Of a DNA stretch of 64,000 nucleotides, positions 52,271 through 61,099 are shown in pieces; position 1 is the stretch's first letter; each line of letters starts with the position of its first letter. The stretch is from contig JAWKUN010000002.1 in the NCBI GenBank assembly GCA_041398565.1, positions 1,240,001-1,304,000 on the forward strand, read 5' to 3'. The notes beneath the pieces are model-generated. The model was not told the origin of the DNA. It saw nothing but the letters and a program-made list of their open reading frames with translations, and did no database searches. This stretch comes from DATGPD01 sp041398565. Lineage in GTDB: Bacteria; Planctomycetota; UBA1135; UBA2386. A program made the translations under genes and the position numbers.

Positions 52271-52309
52271 CTGGCGCGCACGGCGAGTTCTTTGGCGCGC
52301 ATTGCGAGT
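52271..52309. promoter_or_regulatory. AraC-type tandem operator upstream of the first cupin gene
   Basis: Half-sites CTGGCGCGCACGGCGAGT and TTGGCGCGCATTGCGAGT, 21 bp apart, 117 bp before the cupin start codon. Confidence 0.6.
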
Positions 52310-52425
52310 GATCGTGGTCGAGCCGTGACCTTCGTGAAGAAGGAAGCGAGGTACCGCTACGTCATCGACGCGGCGGCGTTCTGAGGCGTCGCCGTTCGGG
52401 CGACGCAGCCACCGAGGAGTTCTAC

Positions 52426-52869
52426 ATGAGCAAGCAAGACACATCTTCCCAGGACATGCAGATCCGGCGCGCCGGTGCGACCGAGGCCATCCGCGGGCCG
52501 CGCGAGTGGTTCACTGGAGATGTCCGCATCGACTGGATCTTCAACGCGCCGGCGCCCGCGCGCGTGGGCGTCGCCGTCGTGAACTTCACTCCCGGGGCCC
52601 GGACCAACTGGCACACCCATCCGCTGGGGCAGATCCTGCTGGTGACCGATGGCGTGGGCTGGACCCAGTGCGAGGGCGGCCCGCGCACCGAGATCCGCCC
52701 CGGCGACCTGATCTGGTGCAACTGCGGCCGCCGGCACTGGCACGGCGCGACGGACAAGACGGCGATGCAGCACGTCGCCATCAACGAGGCACTCGACGGC
52801 AAGCCGGTCGATTGGATGGAGCCCGTCTCCGACGAGGACTACCTCGCCGGGCCGATCGAGAAGGACTGA
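52426..52869 (+). CDS. Cupin-domain protein
   Basis: 147 residues. Single cupin barrel: motif 1 PGARTNWHTHPLGQILLVT with two histidines for metal, motif 2 around IRPGDLIWCNCGRRHWHG. This subgroup ends in ALDGKPVDWMEPVSDEDY and includes carboxymuconolactone- and mandelonitrile-lyase-like cupins. It is closely related to the second cupin 160 bp downstream, so the two probably arose by duplication; this one lacks a signal sequence and is cytoplasmic. Confidence 0.9.
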   Translation: MSKQDTSSQDMQIRRAGATEAIRGPREWFTGDVRIDWIFNAPAPARVGVAVVNFTPGARTNWHTHPLGQILLVTDGVGWTQCEGGPRTEIRPGDLIWCNCGRRHWHGATDKTAMQHVAINEALDGKPVDWMEPVSDEDYLAGPIEKD

Positions 52870-52953
52870 GCCTCGTATCGGGTTCGACGCGGTCGCCTGC
52901 CGCCGGGCGGCCGCACGGTCGGCTGCAAGTAGCGGGGAAAGGCGCCAGGACCG

Positions 52954-52992
52954 GTGGCGGATTCAGCGAGTCCTTCGGCGCGCTGTGCGAGT
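52954..52992. promoter_or_regulatory. AraC-type tandem operator upstream of the second cupin gene
   Basis: Half-sites GTGGCGGATTCAGCGAGT and TCGGCGCGCTGTGCGAGT, 21 bp apart. It lies only 34 bp before the ATG at 53027 but about 91 bp before the alternative TTG at 53084, the latter being closer to the spacing seen at the other three sites. Confidence 0.58.
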
Positions 52993-53026
52993 GAGGCTCG
53001 CCCCCTGCCAACCTACGGTGATCACC

Positions 53027-53605
53027 ATGACGAACATCAACGAAGACCTGATCGACTCTCGCGTGCCGCTCCACGACGGCGCATTGTCCGCACGTTCGGC
53101 GTGTTCCTCTCGCCTCCGCATCGCACCGGTTCTGCTGCTCGCCGTGGTCGCTTCCGGCTGTGCCGCTGCCCCTGGTCCTGGCGAGTCCGCATCGGCGGAG
53201 CCCGCGCAGATCGCGGTCGTGCACGCCAGCGATCGAAGCCCTCTGACCGGGCCTTCCGAGTGGTTCACCGGCGTGACGACCGTCGACATGCTGTTCGGAG
53301 CGGCATCGCCGTCGCGCGTCGGCGGCGCGACCGTGACCTTCGAACCCGGCGCGCGCACACTTTGGCACACGCATCCTCTCGGGCAGACACTCATCGTCAC
53401 GTCGGGTCAGGGCTGGGTGCAGTGCTGGGGTGACCCGGCACAGCCGATCATCGTCGGCGACGTCGTCCACATTCCGCCCGGCGTCAAGCACTGGCACGGT
53501 GCCGCGAGCGACTTCGCGATGAGTCACATCGCGATCCAGGAGGCGCTCGACGGCAAGGCCGTGGAGTGGATGGAACGCGTGTCCGACGAGCAGTACCCGA
53601 AGTGA
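53027..53605 (+). CDS. Exported cupin-domain lipoprotein
   Basis: 192 residues from the ATG at 53027. A hydrophobic stretch RIAPVLLLAVVASGC ends in a lipobox-like ASGC, indicating an outer- or inner-membrane lipoprotein. With this start the signal begins 30 residues in; a TTG at 53084 would give a normal-length signal and better operator spacing. The cupin follows with HTHPLGQTLIVTSGQG and IPPGVKHWHG. It is a paralogue of the gene before it and is followed 19 nt later by the tautomerase gene. Confidence 0.85.
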   Translation: MTNINEDLIDSRVPLHDGALSARSACSSRLRIAPVLLLAVVASGCAAAPGPGESASAEPAQIAVVHASDRSPLTGPSEWFTGVTTVDMLFGAASPSRVGGATVTFEPGARTLWHTHPLGQTLIVTSGQGWVQCWGDPAQPIIVGDVVHIPPGVKHWHGAASDFAMSHIAIQEALDGKAVEWMERVSDEQYPK

Positions 53606-53624
53606 GTCCAGCCGAGGAGGAATC

Positions 53625-53867
53625 ATGCCACACGTCATCGTCAAGCTCTGGCCCGGCAAATCGCAGCAGCAGAAGCAGCGACTCACCGATGCCATCACCC
53701 GCGCCGTCACGAGGGAACTCGGCTACGGAGAAGAGTCCGTCTCCGTGGCCTTCGAAGAGGTCCGCGCCGAGGACTGGAAGGAGCAGGTCTACCTGCCTGA
53801 CGTCGTCGGTCAGTCCGACAAGCTCCTCAAGAAGCCGGGTTACTCGATGTCCGGCCAGGCACCGTAG
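53625..53867 (+). CDS. 4-oxalocrotonate tautomerase-like protein
   Basis: 80 residues, ATG preceded by GAGGAGGAATC. After methionine removal the N-terminal proline (MPHVIVKLWPGKS) would be the catalytic base of the tautomerase superfamily. QQKQRLTDAITRAV and the SVSVAFEEV strand fit the PptA-like branch. It probably shares a transcript with the upstream cupin. The substrate is unknown. Confidence 0.9.
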   Translation: MPHVIVKLWPGKSQQQKQRLTDAITRAVTRELGYGEESVSVAFEEVRAEDWKEQVYLPDVVGQSDKLLKKPGYSMSGQAP

Positions 53868-53884
53868 ACGACACCAGGTCCTTC

Positions 53885-54346
53885 ATGACATCGGCAGCAT
53901 GCCCGCACTGCGCAGACGGCGGTTCCATCTGCGCAAGAACGACTCCCGTCGCCGCGCCGGGTCGCTCGCTCACCGCCGCGATGCTCGGCTTCTTCGTCGT
54001 CACGCTCGACGCGCTGGTCGTCAGCGTCGCGCTGCCGGCGATCCGTGACACGTTCGGCGGCGGAATCACCGGGCTGCAGTGGGTGATGAACGGCTACACG
54101 CTGCCATTCGCGGCGATGTTGCTGTTTGCCGGCACGCTGTCGGACCGCATTGGCGCACGACAGGCCTACCGGATCGGGCTCCTCGCGTTCGCCGCGAGTT
54201 GCAACGGCTCGCTGGTGCCGCGGTGCGGCGGCCGTGGAGGAATGTGCAAGTGGTCCGCAGGTACGGGTATCACAGGCCCACGTCCGGGTGTGCTACTACA
54301 GGTCGCGACGGCGGACCACGCCGCTCGCCAAAGGACACCCCCATGA
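53885..54346 (+). pseudogene. MFS transporter remnant
   Basis: The first ~105 residues are a normal start of a drug/proton MFS antiporter: a hydrophobic helix LGFFVVTLDALVVSVALP, then LQWVMNGYTLPFAAMLLF and TLSDRIGARQAYRIGLLAF. After that the sequence stops resembling the family and the frame ends at 54346, while family members need about 400-500 residues. It looks like a 3' deletion that also removed the start of whatever followed. The broken end runs into the leader of the hydrolase gene. Confidence 0.8.
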
Positions 54347-55257
54347 AGAACGTCAAGATCCAGAGTCGCAACGGCCAGGACATCACCATCGCCGCCGTGC
54401 TGCATCTCCCGTCAGGCTTCGACGACAAGAAGCCGCAGCCGGCGATCGTCGTCGCCCATCCAGGTGGTGGCGTGAAGGAGCAGGCCGCAGGCCTGTACGC
54501 GAAGAAGCTGGCCGAGCAGGGCCTGGTCGCGATCGCGTTCGACGCGTCGTACCAGGGCGAAAGCACGGGTCAGCCGCGGCAGCTGGAGAACCCGTACATC
54601 AGGACCGAGGACATCAGCGCCGTGATCGACTACCTGACGACGCTGCCGCACGTCGACAAGGAGCGCATCGGCGCGATGGGCATCTGCGCGGGCGGCGGTT
54701 ACACCGCTAACGCCGCGATCAACGATCGCCGTATCAAGGCGATGGCCACGGTCAGCGCCGTGAACATCGGCTCGATGTTCCGAAACGGCTGGGACAACAC
54801 CATCAAGGACGCCGACGCGATCCCCGCGCTGGTCGGCGGTTCGAATGCTCGCACGGCCGAAGCGGGCGGCGCCGACACCGTGACGATCCCGCTGGCGCCG
54901 CTGAAGAAGGAAGACGCACCGAACGCCGAATTGGCCGAGGCGTGGGAGTACTACCACACGCCGCGATGCGAGCATCCGAACGCACCGGGCTTCGCGACCG
55001 CGCGCAGCCTCAACCAGATCATCACGTACGACGCCTACCACAAGGCCGAAGCCTTCCTGACGCAGCCGCTGCTGGTCATCGCCGGCTCCAAGGCCGGCAG
55101 CAAGTGGATGAGCGACGACCTGGTGAAGCGCGCCGCGAGCAAGGACAAGCACGCGTACGTCGTCGAAGGTGCGAACCACATGTCTCTGTACGATGTGCCG
55201 AAGTACGTCGACGAAGCGATCTCGAACCTCTCGTCGTTCTTCAAGGACCGGCTCTAG
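54343..55257 (+). CDS. Dienelactone-hydrolase-like alpha/beta hydrolase
   Basis: 304 residues from the ATG at 54343 with AAGGA about 8 nt upstream. Alpha/beta-hydrolase features: AIVVAHPGGGVKEQ as the oxyanion strand, a nucleophile elbow GMGICAGGG with cysteine (C115) as in dienelactone hydrolase, and a late histidine in EGANHMSLYD. The family also includes uncharacterised peptidase-like proteins. It may have fused onto the broken transporter's promoter. Confidence 0.9.
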   Translation: MKNVKIQSRNGQDITIAAVLHLPSGFDDKKPQPAIVVAHPGGGVKEQAAGLYAKKLAEQGLVAIAFDASYQGESTGQPRQLENPYIRTEDISAVIDYLTTLPHVDKERIGAMGICAGGGYTANAAINDRRIKAMATVSAVNIGSMFRNGWDNTIKDADAIPALVGGSNARTAEAGGADTVTIPLAPLKKEDAPNAELAEAWEYYHTPRCEHPNAPGFATARSLNQIITYDAYHKAEAFLTQPLLVIAGSKAGSKWMSDDLVKRAASKDKHAYVVEGANHMSLYDVPKYVDEAISNLSSFFKDRL

Positions 55258-55376
55258 CCCCTGAACCAGCGACCTCGTAGCCGCGGAGAACCTCGAAACA
55301 CTTCCAACCGCCCTCTGCTGGCCGTCGTACGTGCTCTTGCACAAGACAAGCACAACGCCAGAGAGGGCGATTCGAA

Positions 55377-55880
55377 GTGAACGAGAAGGTGCGAGATCAA
55401 CTACGCCGGCGCCAGCTCCGGATCACGCGACGGCTCACGACGCAGCGGACGGTCCCGACCGCCACCCGAGTCCTGGGCGACGGTCCTGCCCGCCTTGAGG
55501 TCTCGGAGCGCATCCGAGGCACGAGCGCCGGCGGCGTCCGCCTGGCGCACGAACTCGCGAACTCGATCGGCCTTCCGCAGGAGATGGACTCTCGCGTGAA
55601 CGTGCTGAGGCTTCACCTGCCGTACCACGAGTCGGACCATGTGCTGGCGATGGCGTTCAACCTCCTCGCAGGCGGCACGTACGTCGAAGATCTCGAGCAC
55701 CGGCGCAAGGACGAGGCCTTCCTCGACTTGCTCGGCGCGCAGCGAATCCCCGACCCGACGACCGCCGGTGACTTCTGCCGCCGCTTCGAGTCGAAGGAGT
55801 CGATCGACCGACTCCAACAAGCGATCAACGAGAGTCGTCTTCGCGTGTGGCAGCGCCAGCCAGCATCGTTCTTCGACCAC
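55377..55880 (+). pseudogene. IS1380-type transposase, 5' remnant
   Basis: From GTG at 55377 about 168 residues match the start of an IS1380 DDE transposase: LPYHESDHVLAMAFNLLAGG, EDLEHRRKDEAFLDLLGA and TTAGDFCRRFESKESIDRL. It then breaks in the middle of SFFD and the catalytic acidic residues further on are lost. Immediately beyond, the DNA encodes a different protein (reverse-transcriptase tail), so a deletion or recombination joined two mobile-element fragments. Confidence 0.8.
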
Positions 55881-55887
55881 GCGTCGC

Positions 55888-56139
55888 CGGCTCGAGGCCA
55901 AGCACGAGGCGACGATCTTCGCGCCGACAGGCGTCGGTATGCCGTTCCTCGGCTGGCAGGTGTTCCCCGGCACGCTGCGACTGCGTCCGCAGAACCTGCG
56001 TCGCACTCGGGCGCGACCGCGTCACCGACGCTGGCAGCACCGCACCGGCCAGATCGACGAGCAGACGCTCGCCGACGCTGAGCGCTCGGTGTTCGAGCAC
56101 CTGCGACGAGGGCACAGCCTCGGTCTGCGGCGACGCTAG
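55888..56139 (+). pseudogene. Reverse-transcriptase C-terminal remnant
   Basis: About 83 residues in a different frame from the transposase: LEAKHEATIFAPTGVGMPFLGWQ, then a basic segment and DEQTLADAERSVFEHLRRGHS before a stop at 56139. A PFLGWxVFP motif followed by an Arg-rich helix is the thumb-side end of group II/DGR-like bacterial reverse transcriptases. The catalytic YxDD part is missing. It is a dead fragment. Confidence 0.62.
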
Positions 56140-56316
56140 TCGCAGCAGACCGGGGACGGGGAGCGGGCCACGACCTCGTCCGGCAACCGCGTCGACCCGA
56201 CGAGTGGCTCGTGGCGGTGCCAGGAGGTCGGAGGTTCCGGTGTTGCCTTTGGCGCGGTGGCGCCGAACGCGGACCGGAGGATCCTCACCGGCCCTCGCGT
56301 CGTTGGCACTCGACCA

Positions 56317-56505
56317 CTCAGCGCGGCCGGCGGCCGCAACCCAAAGGGTTGATGTCGGCGCAGCGCCGACCAGAGGGGGCCGCCGGCGCTGTTGTTGCTT
56401 GGAGCTTCCAGGGCTGCTCGGGCGTGGCCTGGTCAGCTCTGTGGCAACGGAACAACACGGCCGAATTCGCGCCCGCCGCGACGATTCGCAGCCCTTGCAG
56501 CTCAG
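56317..56505. mobile_element. 179-bp structured mini-element flanked by CTCAG, copy 1
   Basis: Body 56322-56500 between two CTCAG pentamers (56317-56321 and 56501-56505). It is identical to copy 2 (58199-58387) except for one base near the left end. The left part folds as a three-way junction: a 10-bp outer stem GCCGGCGGCC/GGCCGCCGGC enclosing AACCC-AAA-GGGTT and GTCGGCGC-A-GCGCCGAC. No gene inside. The gap 56140-56595 otherwise holds no recognised gene. Confidence 0.72.
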
Positions 56506-56595
56506 CGCATGGCGACGCTGCCAACGTGAAGGCGAACGTCGGCGCCGTTCGGCGATGCTCCAGCGAACCGGCCGCCGCGCGCCTCCGGCCGCCGA

Positions 56596-57585
56596 CTATT
56601 CGAGCAGGACGACGACTCGGCCGCCGACGCTGCGCTGTTCGACGGCAACGTGCGCGGCGGCGATGTCGTCGAGCCCATAGCGCGCCTCGACCCGCGGGCC
56701 GGTCCACCCGCTCGCGAGCGCTTCGGTCAGCTCGGCGGCTGCGATCCTCTTCGCGTCGGGCGAGAAGTCGTCACTGCCCAGGAAGTCGATGCGCACGTTC
56801 TTGAAGACCAAGGGCCAGAACGGGAGCACCGGCTCGCTTGCACGTGTCGCGTAGGCCGCGATCGTACCTCCCTGCTTCAGCACCAGTTCGTCCACCGCGA
56901 CGTTGGCATCGAAGGCGACCTCGACGACGTGGTCGACGCCATCCGGCGCAATGGCGAGGATGCGCTCCGCGACCTCGGCGGCCGTGCCGCCACCGGTCTG
57001 CAAGACCACGTGCGCACCGGCCTCCCTCGCTTGGGTTGCGTCCGCCTGCGACCGCACTGTCGCGAGGACCGTCGCGCCGCCACGCCGTGCCATCGCGACG
57101 GCGCATTGCCCGACGGCTCCGGCGCCTCCCTGGACCAGAACCACGCGACCACGCACCGATCCGGCGACGAACACGGCGCGGTGTCCGGTGATCCCGGGGA
57201 TCCCCAGGCACGCACCGACCTCGAACGGCACGCCGTCGGGCAGCGGCCATGCCTGCGTGGAGGGCACGGCCACGTATTCGGCTGCGGTGCCGAAAGGCCG
57301 TTCGCTCTGCGCGCCGAAGCACCAGACGCGCTGACCGATCCTCGCCGGGTCCACGCCCGCTCCGACGGCATCGATCGTCCCCGCCCCGTCGCTGTGCGGG
57401 ATCACCCGCGGGTAGGGCATGCCGACGCCGAACGCGTCCGAGCGCTTCTTGACCTCGCCGGGATTGACGCCCGAGACGGCGACGCGGAGCAACACCTCGC
57501 CCGCCATAGGGCTCGGGACGTCCATCTCGCCCACGGTCAGTACCTCGGTCGCGGGACCTTGCTGCTCGTACCACGCGGCTCTCAT
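56596..57585 (-). CDS. NADPH:quinone reductase-like zinc-independent MDR oxidoreductase
   Basis: 329 residues. Medium-chain dehydrogenase/reductase of the quinone oxidoreductase type: GEVLLRVAVSGVNPGEVKKR at the start, the VLVQGGAGAVGQCAVAMA nucleotide fold near 150-170, and no structural zinc cysteine cluster. It would reduce quinones or enones with NADPH. It is transcribed leftward, ending 91 bp from mini-element copy 1. Confidence 0.93.
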   Translation of the reverse strand: MRAAWYEQQGPATEVLTVGEMDVPSPMAGEVLLRVAVSGVNPGEVKKRSDAFGVGMPYPRVIPHSDGAGTIDAVGAGVDPARIGQRVWCFGAQSERPFGTAAEYVAVPSTQAWPLPDGVPFEVGACLGIPGITGHRAVFVAGSVRGRVVLVQGGAGAVGQCAVAMARRGGATVLATVRSQADATQAREAGAHVVLQTGGGTAAEVAERILAIAPDGVDHVVEVAFDANVAVDELVLKQGGTIAAYATRASEPVLPFWPLVFKNVRIDFLGSDDFSPDAKRIAAAELTEALASGWTGPRVEARYGLDDIAAAHVAVEQRSVGGRVVVLLE

Positions 57586-57751
57586 CGTGGCCGGATCCTA
57601 CTACCCCGAGTCCTGACGCGAGGGTGTCGAGAGCCGGCAAGCGATGGCGGCACTACCAGCCCGATCGGCGGCGCGTTGCCGTCCAGTGGGAGCAGCAAGC
57701 CGAGACGGCATGAGTAGACGGCAGATGGACGCGAAGCAGCATGCCCGTCAG

Positions 57752-57883
57752 CTATTTGTCCGTCATGTCTCTTTCGAGAGCCTCGACGCGCTCGGTGAGG
57801 TTCTTGACCTTCTGCTTGACGAGCAGGCCGTCCGCAAATAATCCGCAAATCAGGATAATGGCAATGAGGTCGAGGTGTTCCAT
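57752..57883 (-). CDS. 43-residue small membrane protein with a C-terminal coiled coil
   Basis: ATG at 57883, stop at 57752. A hydrophobic segment LIAIILICGLFADGLLV is followed by a charged heptad-like helix KVKNLTERVEALERDM. One membrane span plus a short cytoplasmic coil is a common small-protein design. There is no strong Shine-Dalgarno and no recognised family. Codon pattern and amphipathic spacing argue for a real gene. Confidence 0.5.
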   Translation of the reverse strand: MEHLDLIAIILICGLFADGLLVKQKVKNLTERVEALERDMTDK

Positions 57884-58050
57884 GTCGGCTATCGGCGTGG
57901 ACGCTTTGGGATCAACATGAGTCTATCCAGGGACCAGGCTGGTTCCTCCGCTCTTCTCCTCCGCTTGCGGACGGTGCAACTCGTGGAGCCCGCTCGAACC
58001 GTGTGGAGGGAACTCCGACCGACCTTCTGTGCAACTCCACGAGCCAAGAC

Positions 58051-59064
58051 CTACTGAACGCGCTGAATCGTACGCGCCGGTCGGACGCCGACCGAGCCCA
58101 GGATGACGTTTCCTCGGACCGCGTGCCGGCGCGCAGAACGCGCATGGTCGGGCAACAGGCTGAAGCATCCGCCGCTCGCGCGGCGTCTGCGCGAGCCTCT
58201 CAGCGCTGCCGGCGGCCGCAACCCAAAGGGTTGATGTCGGCGCAGCGCCGACCAGAGGGGGCCGCCGGCGCTGTTGTTGCTTGGAGCTTCCAGGGCTGCT
58301 CGGGCGTGGCCTGGTCAGCTCTGTGGCAACGGAACAACACGGCCGAATTCGCGCCCGCCGCGACGATTCGCAGCCCTTGCAGCTCAGTTGGCTCGTCGCC
58401 AGCGGCTCGGCGAGCGGGCGAGCGGCATCGTCGTGCGGCAGGAACATGTCACTGCACCACTCGCTGACATTGCCGTACACGTCGTGGAGTCCGAACGGAC
58501 TCGCGCCGTAGGTGCCGACGGGAGCCGTGTATGCATACCCGTCGTCGAGGTTGCTGATCCGTAGTGTCACGTGTTTGGCCGAGACGTCGGCGATGTTTGC
58601 CACGGACGCGAGCCGTAGTCCGTCCCGAAGAACCACTCGGTCGTCGTTCCGGCCCGCGCCGCGTAATCCCACTCGGCCTCGGTCGGATAGCGCATTCCCG
58701 CTCTGCGCAGGACACGAGCTCCCTCGCTCCACTGCACCTGTTCGACAGGATTCCGCCGCGTGATGAGCTGGCCGCTGGCCCAGACGCCAGCGAACAGGAA
58801 GCTGGGGTTCGTACCGTTCTCGAGGTGCATCCACTGAGCCTGGGTCATCTCGAACTTGCTCAGGAAGAAGGCCTCGACGCGCATCTCGCGAACGGGTCCC
58901 TCGGTCTTGCTGGCGAGAGGAAGGTCAGACGTCGGCTCGGTCAGCATCGCCTTGCCCAGCGCGCCGAGCCTCGTTGGCGTGCCGAGAGCAGTGCTCGAAC
59001 TCTCGCGATCGGCAAAGCAGCCCGCCTCGGTCCGAAAGCGGAACCGGGTGCGCACTTCGGTCAC
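58051..59064 (-). pseudogene. Formylglycine-generating-enzyme-type (FGE/SUMF1) protein, frameshifted and interrupted
   Basis: From about 59064: REMRVEAFFLSKFEMTQAQW, NPVEQVQW and RYPTEAEWDYAARAG are FGE-sulfatase family motifs. Near 58610-58625 the frame shifts and continues with APVGTYGASPFGLHDVYGN and VSEWCSD. The gene is then split by mini-element copy 2. Past the insert, in the frame restored by removing it, come SGGCFSLLPDHARSARR and GSVGVRPAR, then TAG at 58051-58053. There are thus two independent lesions. The first start is uncertain: GTG at 59064, with an in-frame TAA shortly upstream. Confidence 0.82.
58199..58387. mobile_element. 179-bp structured mini-element flanked by CTCAG, copy 2, inside the FGE-type gene
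   Basis: Body 58204-58382 between CTCAG at 58199-58203 and 58383-58387. The outer stem is 58208-58217/58260-58269, with hairpins 58220-58232 and 58236-58252. Deleting the body and one pentamer joins the two halves of the FGE-type gene exactly in frame, so this is a genuine insertion with a 5-bp duplication. Confidence 0.8.
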
Positions 59065-59154
59065 TTGCCCGTACCTTGCTCGTGTTTACTTGTGGTGATC
59101 GAGCGGTCGCACGCCGCGAGGCGCACCTCGAGGCAGACTGCGGAGGCCAGACCC

Positions 59155-60711
59155 ATGACCATCACGCCAACCGCGAGCGAGTTCGACGTCATTGTCATCG
59201 GTTCGGGAATGGGCGGAATGACGACCGCCACCGCGTTGTCCCGGATGGGCCACAAGGTCCTCCTCCTCGAGCAAGCCGGCACGATCGGCGGCCTGACCCA
59301 CGCGTTTTCTCGGGACGGATTCACCTGGGACGTCGGCCTGCACTACTGCGGCTCCTTCGGCCACGAACAGGCGGGGGGGCGAGTCTTGGATTGGCTGAGC
59401 GGTGGGGCGATCGAGTTTCGCTCCTACGGCACCGTCTACGACACGTTGCACTTCCCGGATGGGTTCGAGGTTTCTGTCGCCCGTCCAGTCGACGCCTACA
59501 AGCTGGAGCTCAAGGAGCACTTTCCCGACAGCGCGTCCGAGATCGATGCCTACTTCGAGGCTCTCGAGTCCGCGGGCGAGGCGGCACACCTCGTCGCAGC
59601 AGAGCGTGCGATGCCGGAGCCGTTCCGCTCCGCTCATCGCTGGTGGAACAAGAAGAAGATCCGGCGTTGGTGCGGTCGCACGACCGGCGAAGTGATCGCG
59701 GAAGTCATCACCGATCCGCAGCTCGCTGCCGTGCTCTCGGCGCAATGGGGCACCTACGGCGGCAGGCCGACGGAGGGAAGCTTCGGGATCCACGCGACCG
59801 TCATGAACCACTACCTCGATGGAGCGGGCTATCCGGTGGGCGGCGCTGGCGCCATCGCGAAGGGGCTCGTTCCGGTGATCGAGGCTGCGGGCGGCGGCGC
59901 CCGCGCTTCCACGCCGGTCAGTGCGATCCTCGTGGACGATGGGAGAGCCGTCGGGGTGCGTACGAGCGCCGGCGAGGAACTCCACGCCCCGGCAATCGTC
60001 TCGGCGATCGGAGCCCGCGAGACCGTGAAGCGCTTGCTGCCTCCGGAGATCGCCGGTCAGGAGTGGGCTCGCGAGGTGGCCGAGTTCCGGCCGTCCATCT
60101 GCCACTTCCAGGTCTTCCTCGGCTTCGAGGGCGACATCGCCCGCTACGGAGCGACGAAGTCGAATCACTGGTTCTACGAGAGCTGGGACACCGACGACGG
60201 CATCTGGTCGGCTGCCGCGAGAGAGCCGGTTCCGATGCTGTTCGTCTCGTTCCCGAGCCTGAAGGACGCCGCACACGAGCCCGGCCCTTCGAACCGGCAC
60301 ACAGGGGAAGCGATGGTCTGGGCCGACTGGTCCTCGGTGGCCGAGTTCGCGAACGGTGGCGTCGACGAGCGACCCGGCGAGTGGGCGGCCTTCAAGCAGG
60401 ATGTCGAGGACAAGCTGATGGCATTCTTCGCGGCGAAGTTCCCCGCGCTGGCCCCGCTCGTCGTCCATCGCGAGCTCGGCACTCCGTTCGCGACCGCTGC
60501 GTTCACCGGCCACGACAAGGGCGGCTTCTACGGCGTCGAAACGACGCCGCGGCGCCTGCTGTCGGAAGCGTTCAATGCGAAGACGCCCGTTCCCGGCCTG
60601 TTCCTGTCGGGCCAGGATGTGATGATCCCCGGGATCGCCGGCGCTCTCTGGGGCGGCATGCTCGGCGCTGCGGCGGTTGATCCGGGTGTCTTCCGTAGGT
60701 TCCGCTCCTGA
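59155..60711 (+). CDS. NAD(P)/FAD-dependent oxidoreductase, phytoene desaturase/retinol saturase-like
   Basis: 518 residues from the ATG at 59155, GGAGG 8 nt upstream. The dinucleotide-binding motif VIVIGSGMGGMTTATALSRMGHKVLLLE is followed by TIGGLTHAF and GLHYCGSFG. The C-terminal PGLFLSGQDVMIPGIAGALWGG is the FAD-closing segment of carotenoid isomerase/retinol saturase relatives. It likely desaturates or isomerises a long-chain isoprenoid or similar substrate. Membrane association is plausible but no span is seen. Confidence 0.92.
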   Translation: MTITPTASEFDVIVIGSGMGGMTTATALSRMGHKVLLLEQAGTIGGLTHAFSRDGFTWDVGLHYCGSFGHEQAGGRVLDWLSGGAIEFRSYGTVYDTLHFPDGFEVSVARPVDAYKLELKEHFPDSASEIDAYFEALESAGEAAHLVAAERAMPEPFRSAHRWWNKKKIRRWCGRTTGEVIAEVITDPQLAAVLSAQWGTYGGRPTEGSFGIHATVMNHYLDGAGYPVGGAGAIAKGLVPVIEAAGGGARASTPVSAILVDDGRAVGVRTSAGEELHAPAIVSAIGARETVKRLLPPEIAGQEWAREVAEFRPSICHFQVFLGFEGDIARYGATKSNHWFYESWDTDDGIWSAAAREPVPMLFVSFPSLKDAAHEPGPSNRHTGEAMVWADWSSVAEFANGGVDERPGEWAAFKQDVEDKLMAFFAAKFPALAPLVVHRELGTPFATAAFTGHDKGGFYGVETTPRRLLSEAFNAKTPVPGLFLSGQDVMIPGIAGALWGGMLGAAAVDPGVFRRFRS

Positions 60712-61099
60712 TCTCGCGCGCGCAGGACAGCGCCGAAGATGCAAACGCCGATCACGGTCCGGCGGTCAAGGTCGCGCACTTCGTGTCGACGGGCGCCGTG
60801 GAGCGGCGGCCCGAGCACCGAACCGTTGGCCCACGCTTTTCATAGCTTCACCTCGGAGCTCGTGGTTGCGCCGCTCTGGCGGCGCATCGAGACACAAGAG
60901 GTCATGCAGGCCGAGTCGACCGGCTTCTCGCAGCGGTCCCAGCAGTTCGGCTGGCGTTCGCGATGGCCCGGGCTGCTCCCTCCGTCGAGAGATCGCGGAG
61001 TCTGCCGGATATGCGTGTGATGGGTCGACGCGATGACGCGCCTTGATCCTGGGGCAGGGCCGTTGCTCGCCTGCGAAGCTCGGCCGACAATCGGTCGCG
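60712..61099. other. Gap with no recognised gene
   Basis: 388 bp between the oxidoreductase and the SnoaL lipoprotein. I see no gene, repeat or clear promoter. Short frames on both strands lack family features. Confidence 0.4.

Noticed and set aside
56317..58387. The 189-bp direct repeat pair as template and variable repeats of a diversity-generating retroelement
   Set aside because: The copies do not differ at adenines, the repeat does not encode the C-terminal lectin-like end of the FGE-type gene, and removing it restores that gene.
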